A stretch of DNA of 9,273 nucleotides from CAVQBP01 sp964448105 (GTDB lineage: Bacteria; Bacteroidota; Ignavibacteria; Ignavibacteriales; Ignavibacteriaceae). The position numbers were made by a program, and so were the translations under genes. The stretch spans positions 1 to 9,273 of the forward strand of contig CAYUVK010000148.1 in the NCBI GenBank assembly GCA_964448105.1. The letters run 5' to 3'. The notes under the pieces are model-generated. The model had not been told where the DNA came from, made no database searches, and saw only the letters and a list, made by a program, of their open reading frames with translations. Below are positions 1 to 6,192 of the stretch, one piece after another; position 1 is the first letter of the stretch, and each line of letters begins with the position of its first letter.

Positions 1-85
1 TCAGTCCCATCTCTTCCCCTTTTTCCGTAACAGACACGACAATAGCCTTCCTATGATCAATCCACAGACCCACTCTTGTTCTCAT
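1..85 (-). CDS. Partial CDS, N-terminus of a small protein starting MRTRVGLWIDHRKAIVV
   Basis: The frame opens at an ATG at 85-83 and runs off the window edge with no stop, giving 28 residues. A clear Shine-Dalgarno (AAAGGAG, six bases before the ATG) sets the start. The pattern GLWIDHRKAIVVSVTEKGEE resembles the opening of small conserved bacterial proteins that I associate loosely with eRF1-like or host-attachment-type folds. That link is from memory and weak, so no function is assigned. The start lies about 30 bases inside a GTTAAGT core (118-112), the leader length expected for an integron cassette gene. The rest of the gene is outside the window. Confidence 0.6.
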   Translation of the reverse strand, partial: MRTRVGLWIDHRKAIVVSVTEKGEEMGL

Positions 86-111
86 CGTTATCTCCTTTGT
101 CTATTTGTTTC

Positions 112-210
112 ACTTAACGGCCATATAATTAAGCCGCAACCCAGAAATTTTTAATTAAAAAAGCAATATATAGCTTCGCCCTATCACTCCCATCAATTGC
201 TTTGTTATAC
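112..210 (-). other. Candidate integron attC site between SRPBCC gene and edge gene
   Basis: On the minus strand this starts with GTATAAC (210-204) and ends with GTTAAGT (118-112), which fits the GTTRRRY core consensus. After a 5-base spacer the first arm reads AATTGATG. Before the final core the second arm, reverse-complemented, reads AATTAAG, so the arms pair imperfectly with extra bases in the first. The site begins 17 bases after the SRPBCC stop, and the next gene starts about 30 bases beyond it, as in cassette arrays. The centre lacks a strong stem, so this is less certain than the site at 700-790. Confidence 0.42.
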
Positions 211-226
211 AGGATTTTAATACTGT

Positions 227-667
227 TTACTTTTCTTCCATTATTCTTTTTAGGTTTTGCACTGAATTTTCAATTATATTAATCCATTCAGGCTTTAAAA
301 ATCTTTCATCAATGAACTTTCCTCCCAAATACCACGGGCATTTATAATTTTGTATAAAGGTAAACTCTGTATCACCATCTGAATTATTAAAAATCCATTG
401 AGTTCGATGCTCTATACCTTTAAAAGATTTTCCCTTCCAACCTTTATTTTCTTTGAAATGTTGGAACTCTGTTCCTACAGTAAAGCTCATTCCCAAAACT
501 TTTACTTTATAAATAAATTTGGCTCCGTCATCATGGGTTGTTTCAGTTATAGGCTTAACTTCGGAGACTCCTTCGAAAAACTCCGACCATTTTTTATAGT
601 CAGATGCATATTGAAAGACCTTTTCTACAGGAGCTTTAATAATTGCACTGTTTTTTATTTCAGTCAT
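227..667 (-). CDS. SRPBCC / polyketide-cyclase-like protein
   Basis: A 146-residue soluble protein with the SRPBCC (START/Bet v1-like) pattern. It opens with an amphipathic strand (EIKNSAIIKAPVEKVFQYAS, about residues 3-22), followed by YKKWSEFFEGVSEV, alternating strands through the middle (TQWIFNNSDGDTEFTFIQNY, about 89-108) and a long C-terminal helix ending NLKRIMEEK. This is the usual length for a single-domain family member. The fold makes a hydrophobic ligand pocket, but the ligand or reaction cannot be read from sequence. An AAGGAA ribosome site sits just before the ATG. There is no signal peptide, so it should be cytoplasmic. Start and stop lie 39 and 17 bases from matching GTTATAC/GTATAAC cores, so the gene fills a compact cassette-like unit. 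Confidence 0.85.
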   Translation of the reverse strand: MTEIKNSAIIKAPVEKVFQYASDYKKWSEFFEGVSEVKPITETTHDDGAKFIYKVKVLGMSFTVGTEFQHFKENKGWKGKSFKGIEHRTQWIFNNSDGDTEFTFIQNYKCPWYLGGKFIDERFLKPEWINIIENSVQNLKRIMEEK

Positions 668-699
668 ATTTAATTCCTTATTTTTAGAAACATAGAGCG

Positions 700-790
700 G
701 TATAACGTTTGAGATCAGCGGCTGGCCCGGTGGTTTAACGCGATTAGCGCCGCCGCATATCTTCCAGTCCGCTGGATTGATTGGTTAGCG
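700..790 (-). other. Integron attC-like recombination site between ZIP and SRPBCC genes
   Basis: Read on the minus strand: outer core CGCTAAC (790-784), 5-base spacer, arm AATCCAGCGG, then a foldable GC-rich centre, arm CCGCTGATC, 6-base spacer, outer core GTTATAC (706-700). The arms pair except for one extra C in the first arm, the place where attC sites carry their extrahelical base. The stem is CAGCGGCTGG (716-725) against CCAGTCCGCTG (764-774), with CGGTGG/CCGCCG pairing further in. The geometry is that of an attC whose cassettes read leftward, as both neighbouring genes do. The first core base departs from the RYYYAAC consensus. Confidence 0.72.
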
Positions 791-822
791 GTTTAAAGAT
801 GGGAATTCGTAAATTTAGCTCC

Positions 823-1638
823 CTATCCCAAAGCCACATCTAAAATCATCATTACTGAAAACCCAGTCATGGTTGCCATTGTCACTAGATCGATGTTTTC
901 ATATTTTCTTTGAGATTCTGGAATAAGTTCTTCTACCACAACAAAAATCATGGCACCAGCAGCGAAACAGAGAGCGTATGGTAGAATATTTTGCATTCGC
1001 AGAACAAATAGTGCTCCGATAACCCCAGCAATCGGTTCCACCGCACCGGAAGCTTGTCCCAGAAAAAAACTTTTTCCTTTAGTCATCCCTTCTCTTCTCA
1101 ATGGAACTGATACTGCAGTACCTTCTGGAAAATTTTGAATCCCAATTCCGATTGCCAACGCAATTGCTCCTCCAATTGTAGCAGAAGGGAGATTTGCGGC
1201 TACAGCTCCAAAAGCAACGCCAACAGCTAATCCCTCAGGTATATTGTGAAGGGTTATTGCAAGGACTAAAAGGGTACTTCGTTGCCATGAAGTCTTTACC
1301 CCTTCACTTTTACCAATACTTAGACCTGGATGAATGTGTGGTAGAAGTTTGTCAGTCAGTCTCATGAAAATTCCACCACCCAAAAATCCTATTACTGCGG
1401 TCAGCCATGGGGTGTGCCCCAACTGTTCTGCCATCTCGATTCCAGGTGCAAGAAGGGACCAAAAGCTTGCAGCAATCATTACTCCAGCAGCAAAGCCAAG
1501 CATTGAATCCATAATCTTCTGGTTTACAGCTCTTGTAAAAAAAACAAGTGCCGCGCCTGCAGCAGTTACACCCCAAGTGAAGAGTGTGGCAATGAACGCC
1601 TGCATTACTGGATTGAATTGTTGGAAAAAATCAATCAT
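823..1638 (-). CDS. ZIP-family divalent metal transporter (GufA-like)
   Basis: A 271-residue inner-membrane protein with about eight hydrophobic segments, typical of bacterial ZIP carriers that move zinc or related divalent metals into the cytoplasm. The paired metal-binding signatures are intact: HNIPEG at residues 131-136 and QNFPEG at 168-173, plus EELIPES at 236-242 in a later helix. A short His-containing loop (LPHIHPG, 99-105) precedes helix IV. Length and motif order match the GufA-like branch, so the gene looks functional; metal specificity cannot be told. The ATG at 1638 has only a poor ribosome site. An 8-codon reading frame (1657-1631 on this strand) overlaps the start and may be chance. 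Downstream lies the attC-like site at 700-790. A matching GTTAGCG core lies 66 bases upstream (1704-1698), suggesting the gene is a cassette. Confidence 0.93.
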   Translation of the reverse strand: MIDFFQQFNPVMQAFIATLFTWGVTAAGAALVFFTRAVNQKIMDSMLGFAAGVMIAASFWSLLAPGIEMAEQLGHTPWLTAVIGFLGGGIFMRLTDKLLPHIHPGLSIGKSEGVKTSWQRSTLLVLAITLHNIPEGLAVGVAFGAVAANLPSATIGGAIALAIGIGIQNFPEGTAVSVPLRREGMTKGKSFFLGQASGAVEPIAGVIGALFVLRMQNILPYALCFAAGAMIFVVVEELIPESQRKYENIDLVTMATMTGFSVMMILDVALG

Positions 1639-2106
1639 TTTTGTTTCTTTGTTGCATTATTGATTAATAAATACGATATGAATTTATTAATATCTTTCGC
1701 TAACTTATTATTAAGTCGATTTTCTAGCTTATAATTAATGACTACATGTAGACGTCAAATGTACACATAAAATCATTTTCATTAAAACTGTCTAGATAAA
1801 GACATATTCAAATGTCTAAATATATACGTAAATATTAATTTCTTTCCATATTGTTTTCATTCTATCCTAAATACAGCTTCGCAGCATCAGTCACACTTCA
1901 TGGTTTACAAGCGATTTTTTATGCGTAGAATTAGAAATAGAGAAGATTTTTACCCACTTTTTTTGTTGACCATTTCAAATTATATTGAATTAATTTAACT
2001 TTCAATAAAATTTTTTAAAAAAGACAAAATTTTTTATTGTGCTTAAGTGGCATTTAGATAAGTAATCGGGAGTTATTTTTATTCGAAATCTCTTTCTTCA
2101 ATCAAA
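1639..2106. other. AT-rich gap without a recognisable gene
   Basis: I read both strands and found no convincing coding stretch. The gap holds the CGCTAAC core at 1698-1704 (GTTAGCG on the minus strand), a perfect 10-base palindrome CTACATGTAG near 1743-1752, and a small inverted repeat AGACAT/ATGTCT near 1799-1816. The last two could be operators for the ZIP gene, but I do not recognise either as a known metal-regulator box. A second arm for an attC at 1698 was looked for and not found. Confidence 0.5.
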
Positions 2107-2121
2107 GTATAACTAAACCGG
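2107..2121. repeat. 15-base repeat GTATAACTAAACCGG, copy 1
   Basis: The same 15-mer recurs at 8655-8669 with one mismatch (GAATAACTAAACCGG). Its first 12 bases recur in inverted orientation at 7957-7968 (GTTTAGTTATAC). All three contain the GTATAAC-type heptamer that bounds the SRPBCC segment. On the minus strand this copy ends in GTTATAC and overlaps the stop of the sigma-54 activator remnant. It is probably one arm of a recombination site of the same family, but no opposite arm was found here. Confidence 0.5.
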
Positions 2122-2261
2122 TTTGAAAAATATCTCATCCAATCTTTCTCTAAGTGGAGGCAGCAAAATAGGAAAAACATTTAACCGATAAAAAAGATCG
2201 CCTCTAATTTTTTTTCTTCAACAAGCTCTGAAAGAACTTTATTTGCAGCTACCACTTTCTC
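2113..2261 (-). pseudogene. Remnant of a sigma-54-dependent activator (NtrC-type AAA+ domain)
   Basis: Minus-strand translation gives KVVAANKVLSELVEEKK from 2258 down and, in a second frame from 2205, RGDLFYRLNVFPILLPPLRE then RLDEIFFKPV and a stop at 2115-2113. This matches the stretch of enhancer-binding proteins usually read as RIIAATN...L..EV..G.FR.DLYYRLNVFPI.LPPLRERKEDI, which follows the Walker B region and couples ATP hydrolysis to sigma-54 promoter opening. The two halves lie in different frames. Adding one A to the run of eight A's at 2215-2208 joins them as EEKKIRGDLFYRLN. The ATP-binding N-terminal part and the DNA-binding C-terminus are missing, and the sequence upstream of 2261 does not match the family. 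It is therefore a dead fragment of about 50 residues. Confidence 0.72.
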
Positions 2262-2313
2262 ATAATATAGATGTTTTAGATCTTCAATATGTTTCTCATA
2301 ACTTTTAAAAAAG

Positions 2314-2535
2314 TTATTTCGATGATAGCCCTTTAAGTTTTTGTGCAATATGTTCAATCAGGGGAATAAATTCCTTATCCGGGCTAAAATCAATAAACTT
2401 AACATTCCTGTCAATTATTCCGGTATGAGGTGCCGGCATGTAAAAAACTTCTCCGGCATTTATGGTTTCTTCTTTACCATCGCTGTAAAAACTTATATCT
2501 TCAAAATCAATATAAAGATTAGATTTGAAAATTGT
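2314..2535 (-). pseudogene. Cupin-domain protein remnant (C-terminal half)
   Basis: An open stretch of 73 codons ends at TAA (2316-2314) and has a stop just upstream with no usable start near its beginning. The translation contains YSDGKEETINAGEVFYMPA, then PHTGIIDRNVKFIDFSP and a helical tail EFIPLIEHIAQKLKG. This resembles the second half of small single-domain cupins, where a G-E-x-x-Y-x-P-x-x-H pattern carries the last metal-ligand histidine (here in MPAPHTG). The N-terminal strands with the first histidine motif are absent, so this is a truncated gene. The intact parent would probably have been a cytoplasmic metal-binding beta-barrel of about 110-140 residues with unknown substrate. Confidence 0.68.
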
Positions 2536-2644
2536 CTATTAAAAAAAATAATTTTATTTTAGTAATAGTTATTTAAAATTAACGGCTCAAATCTCTTACC
2601 AAAACACAATAAAATATATACTAACTATCTAAAAGGTGGGCTTT

Positions 2645-3064
2645 ATGAAGAGTAAAATCATACTTTCGAGTCTATTTCTGTCCTTTTTATTATTTATTTA
2701 CGGTTGTTCAACTTCCGGAATGTTCACTTCAATTAATTCAACAAATGTAGAATTACGGCAGGCAAATTATAAAATAGTTGCTACGAATATTTCTGGAGAA
2801 GCAGATGCAGGATATTTAATTGGAGTTACAATACCATCCGGTCCGGTAACAAACACATTGGCTTTTGTCAGAGTAAATGGTACTGGTATGCTGTATAAAG
2901 AAGCATTGGAAAATTTATGGGAAAATTATGAGAAAAAATATGGAAAAGTTGAAGGTGAAAGATTAGCTTTAGTTAATGTAAGGTATGATACTGATGCGTC
3001 AAATTTCATTTTATATACTAGTGCAAAAATTTATATCAGGGCAGATGTAATTCGATTCGAATGA
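2645..3064 (+). CDS. Small outer-membrane-type lipoprotein (DUF6567-like)
   Basis: A 139-residue protein with a lipoprotein signal: positive start MKSKI, a hydrophobic stretch, then lipobox FIYGC with the lipidated cysteine at residue 21, followed by STSG rather than Asp, which favours the outer membrane. The mature part has ELRQANYKIVATNISGEADA, GYLIGVTIPSGPV, FVRVNGTGMLYKEALENLW and ERLALVNVRYDTD. I recognise this pattern from small Bacteroidota lipoproteins annotated DUF6567; their function is unknown to me. I chose the ATG at 2645 because AAAGGTGG precedes it closely; an in-frame GTG at 2636 overlaps that ribosome site. It is the only intact plus-strand gene, is flanked by broken genes and has no operon partner. 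Confidence 0.85.
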   Translation: MKSKIILSSLFLSFLLFIYGCSTSGMFTSINSTNVELRQANYKIVATNISGEADAGYLIGVTIPSGPVTNTLAFVRVNGTGMLYKEALENLWENYEKKYGKVEGERLALVNVRYDTDASNFILYTSAKIYIRADVIRFE

Positions 3065-3205
3065 ATATTACATATTTAATTTCCAGATAATATAATTTAG
3101 AAGAAATTTGTGTGCTGAAAAAAGAGATGGAGGAGAAGATTAGGAAGTCCGAGAGGGAAAATTTGGATTTAAAGGATTTCTATTGATTTTTTTCTTATTA
3201 ATTAT

Positions 3206-3212
3206 GTTAGGC
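3206..3212 (-). other. Core-like heptamer GCCTAAC after the UbiA remnant
   Basis: On the minus strand this is GCCTAAC, 17 bases after the UbiA stop, the same distance as between the SRPBCC stop and its core. It is the exact complement of the GTTAGGC at 4371-4365, so the pair brackets the two pseudogenes in the way cassette ends do. No second arm could be found on the left, so a full attC is not present. By chance alone about one such heptamer is expected in a window of this size. Confidence 0.3.
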
Positions 3213-3228
3213 TATGAATACCTCAGCT

Positions 3229-3712
3229 TTATATTCCAATAAGTCTCATAATTAAAAATACTATTAGTCCAAAGGTCGCTCCTAAATAAATCCATCGAAT
3301 AAATTTTCGTCCTTCTTCATCTTTAGTATTCAATAACCTGAACGATGAATAAGCGATAGATATGTCCATTATTCCGATAGGTATCAAATAGTACTGCAAT
3401 GCCAATTAAATAACTTAGGAACAGTCCTATGAATAATAGAAATATTGAAAAGAATAAAGCTTCTGACGGTAAAACAAGGTTCGAAGGAATAGGTCGATCA
3501 GGTGCATTTATCTTATCAGTTTCAAAATCAAAATAATCATTTAATACTAATATTGAAGCGGAAATTAAAAATACTGATATAAAACCGGAGATAGTTATAA
3601 AAATTGATGCAAACTTTCCCAGGGCTAACATTTGACCCATTACAACGCATACTCCGGCAGAGAACGGTAGTTCAAATCTTAATAACTTTACAAGGCCTTT
3701 AATTTTATTCAT
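3229..3712 (-). pseudogene. UbiA-family prenyltransferase, internally deleted and frameshifted
   Basis: The N-terminal part (ATG at 3712, about 105 residues) carries LLRFELPFSAG and the first Asp-rich prenyl-diphosphate motif NDYFDFETDKINAPDRPIPS (residues 58-77), diagnostic of UbiA-type membrane prenyltransferases that attach polyprenyl chains to aromatic or related acceptors. Its frame becomes nonsense after about 3390 and stops at 3323. A second frame then continues as YYLIPIGIMDISIAYSSFRL and ends with a hydrophobic helix before TAA at 3231-3229, which looks like the family C-terminus. Together they make about 165 residues against about 280 normally, so several central helices, including the second Asp-rich motif, are gone. 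The product cannot be active. No clear ribosome site is seen. An FG-GAP-like pseudogene ends 27 bases upstream. Confidence 0.78.
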
Positions 3713-3739
3713 GATATCATAAAATTAATGTATAATATT

Positions 3740-4344
3740 TTATAAGATTTGTTTTTCACCTCTAAATTTCCCATTCTCGAAATAATAATCTATCATCAAA
3801 CCATCATTAATCAGCTCTCCTTTTGCATCACTTTGCTGTGGAACAGCTAATGTAAAAACGGGGATATCGTTCTCTTTATATTGGTTATTAATCCACAAAT
3901 AATAATTTAATCCGTATTCTTTTTACCATCATTACAATTTTCAATTTCATCGGGATAAAGTACCGGATGTTCATTTATTAATAATGTTTTATATTCTTTG
4001 TTATCAGATAAAATACAAATCAATAAAGATTTTTTATTATCATGACCATCCAAAATAACATCAAGCTTTCCATCTTTATTAACATCAAGTATTAAAGCAA
4101 ACGGCGCCTTGCCGGAATTATTTTCTTTCTTTAAGTCTGAAAGAATTTTGGGAGTATAGTCTTTTGTATTCCAATGAATAAATAAATCATTAATTTTATT
4201 TAGAGCTGTTTACATTTTAGAAGGTAAACTTAAAATATACTCCCCTTCTTTATAATTAATGTATGATTGTTCTACTTGTTTATAATTATCAGCCAATAAA
4301 TTATATGGGATAATTAAAAGAAATAAAATAGAATATAATTTCAA
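3740..4344 (-). pseudogene. FG-GAP/VCBS-like secreted protein, one nonsense codon and one frameshift
   Basis: It starts at TTG (4344-4342) behind AAGGTGA with a signal peptide MKLYSILFLLIIPYNLLADN. An in-frame TAA interrupts at 4212-4210 (after SLPSKM). The same frame resumes and includes ALILDVNKDGKLDVILDG, an Asp-rich calcium-loop pattern like that of FG-GAP or dockerin-type repeats. It stops at 3909-3907, while the adjacent frame takes over as EYGLNYYLWINNQYKENDIP and continues to TAA at 3742-3740. The repaired protein would be about 200 residues, exported, probably binding calcium. One substitution and one indel account for all damage, so decay looks recent. A GTTAGGC core lies 21 bases before the TTG. 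Confidence 0.75.
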
Positions 4345-4364
4345 ATTTTCACCTTAATTAATTT

Positions 4365-4371
4365 GCCTAAC
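4365..4371 (-). other. Core-like heptamer GTTAGGC before the FG-GAP pseudogene
   Basis: On the minus strand GTTAGGC, a perfect match to the commonest integron core sequence (GTTRRRY), lies 20 bases before the TTG start of the FG-GAP-like pseudogene. It matches GCCTAAC at 3212-3206. The sequence to its right has no clear paired arm, so a complete attC is not supported. Confidence 0.33.
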
Positions 4372-4456
4372 AAGCTTCCTTATTATCAAGCATAGTCTGC
4401 AACTAAATTAATTATTGAACAATTGGTCTCCCGATTAATGATAAGAAAAATGAATC

Positions 4457-4477
4457 GGGTTCCTAAATTCGGAACCC
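4457..4477 (-). terminator. Rho-independent terminator of the sigma factor / DGPF pair
   Basis: GGGTTCC and GGAACCC form a perfect 7-base stem around a 7-base loop, 9 bases after the DGPF gene stop. On the minus strand a T-rich stretch (CATTTTTCTTATC) begins a few bases after the stem. Confidence 0.7.
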
Positions 4478-4486
4478 TAATTAAAA

Positions 4487-4837
4487 TCACAAATCGTCCA
4501 TACCCGTTGCTGAAAGTTTAGCCATTTTTAGAACACCGTCTCCCATACATTCACAAAGTTTCTTTGCCCATTCGATTGCCTCATCCTTGGAATCAACACT
4601 AATAATTGTAAATCCCGGGATCATGTCTTTTCCCTCAATAAATGGCCCGTCGGTGACGGAAAATTTCCCCTTCTCTAAACTGAGGTGGATGGTTTTTCGA
4701 GGAAGTTGTCCTGTTGCAACAATTTTTCCTGATTTAAAGGATTCCTCCATAAATTTTCCCATTTTTGCCATTCCTTCCGGGGAAGGAGGAGTCATAGATT
4801 CTCCATCTTTTCTTGTGAAATAAACAAAAAATTGCAT
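4487..4837 (-). CDS. YCII-related (DGPF-domain) protein
   Basis: A 116-residue cytoplasmic protein with the YCII/DGPF fold (a ferredoxin-like alpha/beta barrel). It has MQFFVYFTRKDGES at the start, GMAKMGKFMEESFKSGKIVA in the middle, the diagnostic DGPF at residues 63-66 within FSVTDGPFIEGKDMIPGFTI, and a helix SKDEAIEWAKKLCE. Length and motif positions are normal. AAAGGAG lies eight bases before the ATG. DGPF proteins are the standard genomic partners of ECF42-type sigma factors, one of which is encoded 113 bases upstream on the same strand. Their biochemical role is not established; they may be targets or modulators of the sigma factor. Here the sigma gene comes first, whereas in most pairs I recall the DGPF gene comes first. 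Confidence 0.92.
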   Translation of the reverse strand: MQFFVYFTRKDGESMTPPSPEGMAKMGKFMEESFKSGKIVATGQLPRKTIHLSLEKGKFSVTDGPFIEGKDMIPGFTIISVDSKDEAIEWAKKLCECMGDGVLKMAKLSATGMDDL

Positions 4838-4950
4838 GTATGATTCTCCTTTTACGATTTTTGAATTAAATTTAAAAAATTTCCGGATAATTGTTTTTTC
4901 TTTTATTAGTAGCCGAATGAAAGCTCCCGAAAGGGACAGACATAAAAAAA

Positions 4951-6192
4951 TTATTTTAAAATTTCTGAAAGCTGGTTTTCCAAATACCTGCGTTCGGATT
5001 CCTGGCGGACCAATTCGATGGCCCTTTTATAAGCTTTAATTGCATCATCTTTAAGACCAAGTCTTTTTGAAAAATCTGCCTGGGCTGAATAGATTAAATG
5101 ATAAGAATCAAGTTTGTTCTCTTTGAGCAGATTATTAATGATAGAAAGACCTGCTTTAGGTCCTTCATTCATTCCAATAGCTATAGCGCGGTTTAATTCC
5201 ACAACGGGAGATGGATTGATAGATAGAAGCATATCGTAATAACCGATGATTAAATCCCACTGAGTGTTTTGAACCGAGTCTGCAACCGCATGAACAGATG
5301 CAATTGCTGCCTGAAGAGTATAAGGCCCTAGCCTGCCCGACATTAAAGCCTGATTAATTAACAGCATTCCTTCCCGGATTAGATTTTGATCCCAAAGAGA
5401 GCGGCTCTGATTTTCAAGCGGGTTAAGGTCACCTGTTTTTGTTACCCGGGATTCTCTTCTGGATTCATGCAATAAAAGAAGAGCTAAAAGTCCCAAACTC
5501 TCGGGCGTGGAAATTAAATCGACTAGTTTGCGGCACAAAAAAATGGCTTCATCAGTAAGTTCTTTTCGAATGTAGTCATCTCCAGAACTTGCAGAATAAC
5601 CCTCATTAAATATTAAATAAATTACATGTAAAACAGCATCCATTCGATGTGTTATTTCGGACTTGGAAGGAATCTCATATAGAATTTTCTTTTCTCTAAA
5701 TAATGCCTTTGCTCTGGAAATTCTTTTTTTTATTGTTTCGAATGATACTAGGTAAGCACGGGCTATTTCTTCGGTCGTCATGCCGCAGACATCCCTTAGG
5801 GAAAGAGCAATTCGCGAATCCAAGGGTAATGAAGGGTGGCAGCAGAAAAAAATCAGGCGGAGCTGATCATCCTCTACTACATTTTTTTCCCAATCGTCAG
5901 GCTCGTGGTAAACCTCATTATTTATGGGAAAATTTTCTGATACGAGTTCCCTTCCGCGTTTCAACCTTCTTAACGAATCAATAGCTATAAATTTTCCCGC
6001 GGAAATTAACCAGAAATACGGATTTTTTGGGATTCCTTCTTGCGGCCATTTTTCCAGTGCAATGCCGAAAGCTTCATGCAAGGCTTCCTCGGCCAGATCG
6101 AAATCTCCTAGTATTCGCACTAAACTAGCCAGAACCCGCCCGGACTCAGATTTATAGATTCTTGCTATTTCTTTTTTGATAAAATCTTGCAT
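4951..6192 (-). CDS. ECF42-like RNA polymerase sigma factor with C-terminal TPR-like extension
   Basis: 413 residues. Region 2 spans about 10-80, with LGDFDLAEEALHEAFGIALE for core binding and NPYFWLISAGKFIAIDSLRR for -10 recognition. Region 4 spans about 113-165, ending in the helix-turn-helix MTTEEIARAYLVSFETIKKR that reads the -35 element. A long extension follows with the signature VIYLIFNEGYSASSGD (190-204) and helical repeat-like segments (ELNRAIAIGMNEGPKAGLSI, about 332-351, and LKDDAIKAYKRAIELV). This layout and length match the ECF42 group, which lacks an anti-sigma factor and uses its C-terminal TPR domain for activity. The DGPF gene downstream supports the call. No clear Shine-Dalgarno precedes the ATG at 6192. 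Its targets probably include the DGPF gene, but no promoter motif was recognised. Confidence 0.92.
   Translation of the reverse strand: MQDFIKKEIARIYKSESGRVLASLVRILGDFDLAEEALHEAFGIALEKWPQEGIPKNPYFWLISAGKFIAIDSLRRLKRGRELVSENFPINNEVYHEPDDWEKNVVEDDQLRLIFFCCHPSLPLDSRIALSLRDVCGMTTEEIARAYLVSFETIKKRISRAKALFREKKILYEIPSKSEITHRMDAVLHVIYLIFNEGYSASSGDDYIRKELTDEAIFLCRKLVDLISTPESLGLLALLLLHESRRESRVTKTGDLNPLENQSRSLWDQNLIREGMLLINQALMSGRLGPYTLQAAIASVHAVADSVQNTQWDLIIGYYDMLLSINPSPVVELNRAIAIGMNEGPKAGLSIINNLLKENKLDSYHLIYSAQADFSKRLGLKDDAIKAYKRAIELVRQESERRYLENQLSEILK

Noticed and set aside
1799..1816. AGACAT/ATGTCT inverted repeat as a metal-regulator box for the ZIP gene
   Set aside because: It does not resemble Zur, Fur or MntR boxes that I know, and short palindromes are common in sequence this AT-rich.
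2636..2644. GTG start three codons upstream of the lipoprotein ATG
   Set aside because: It lies inside the ribosome binding site of the ATG at 2645, and the shorter form gives a typical lipoprotein signal.
3091..3186. Plus-strand open stretch reading LKKEMEEKIRKSERENLDL, coiled-coil-like
   Set aside because: About 31 codons with no ATG or ribosome site and no family match; possibly a remnant, but low-complexity charged sequence of this length arises by chance.
4925..4936. TCCC-GAAA-GGGA mini-hairpin between sigma factor and DGPF gene as a terminator
   Set aside because: The stem is only four pairs and on the minus strand no T-run follows.
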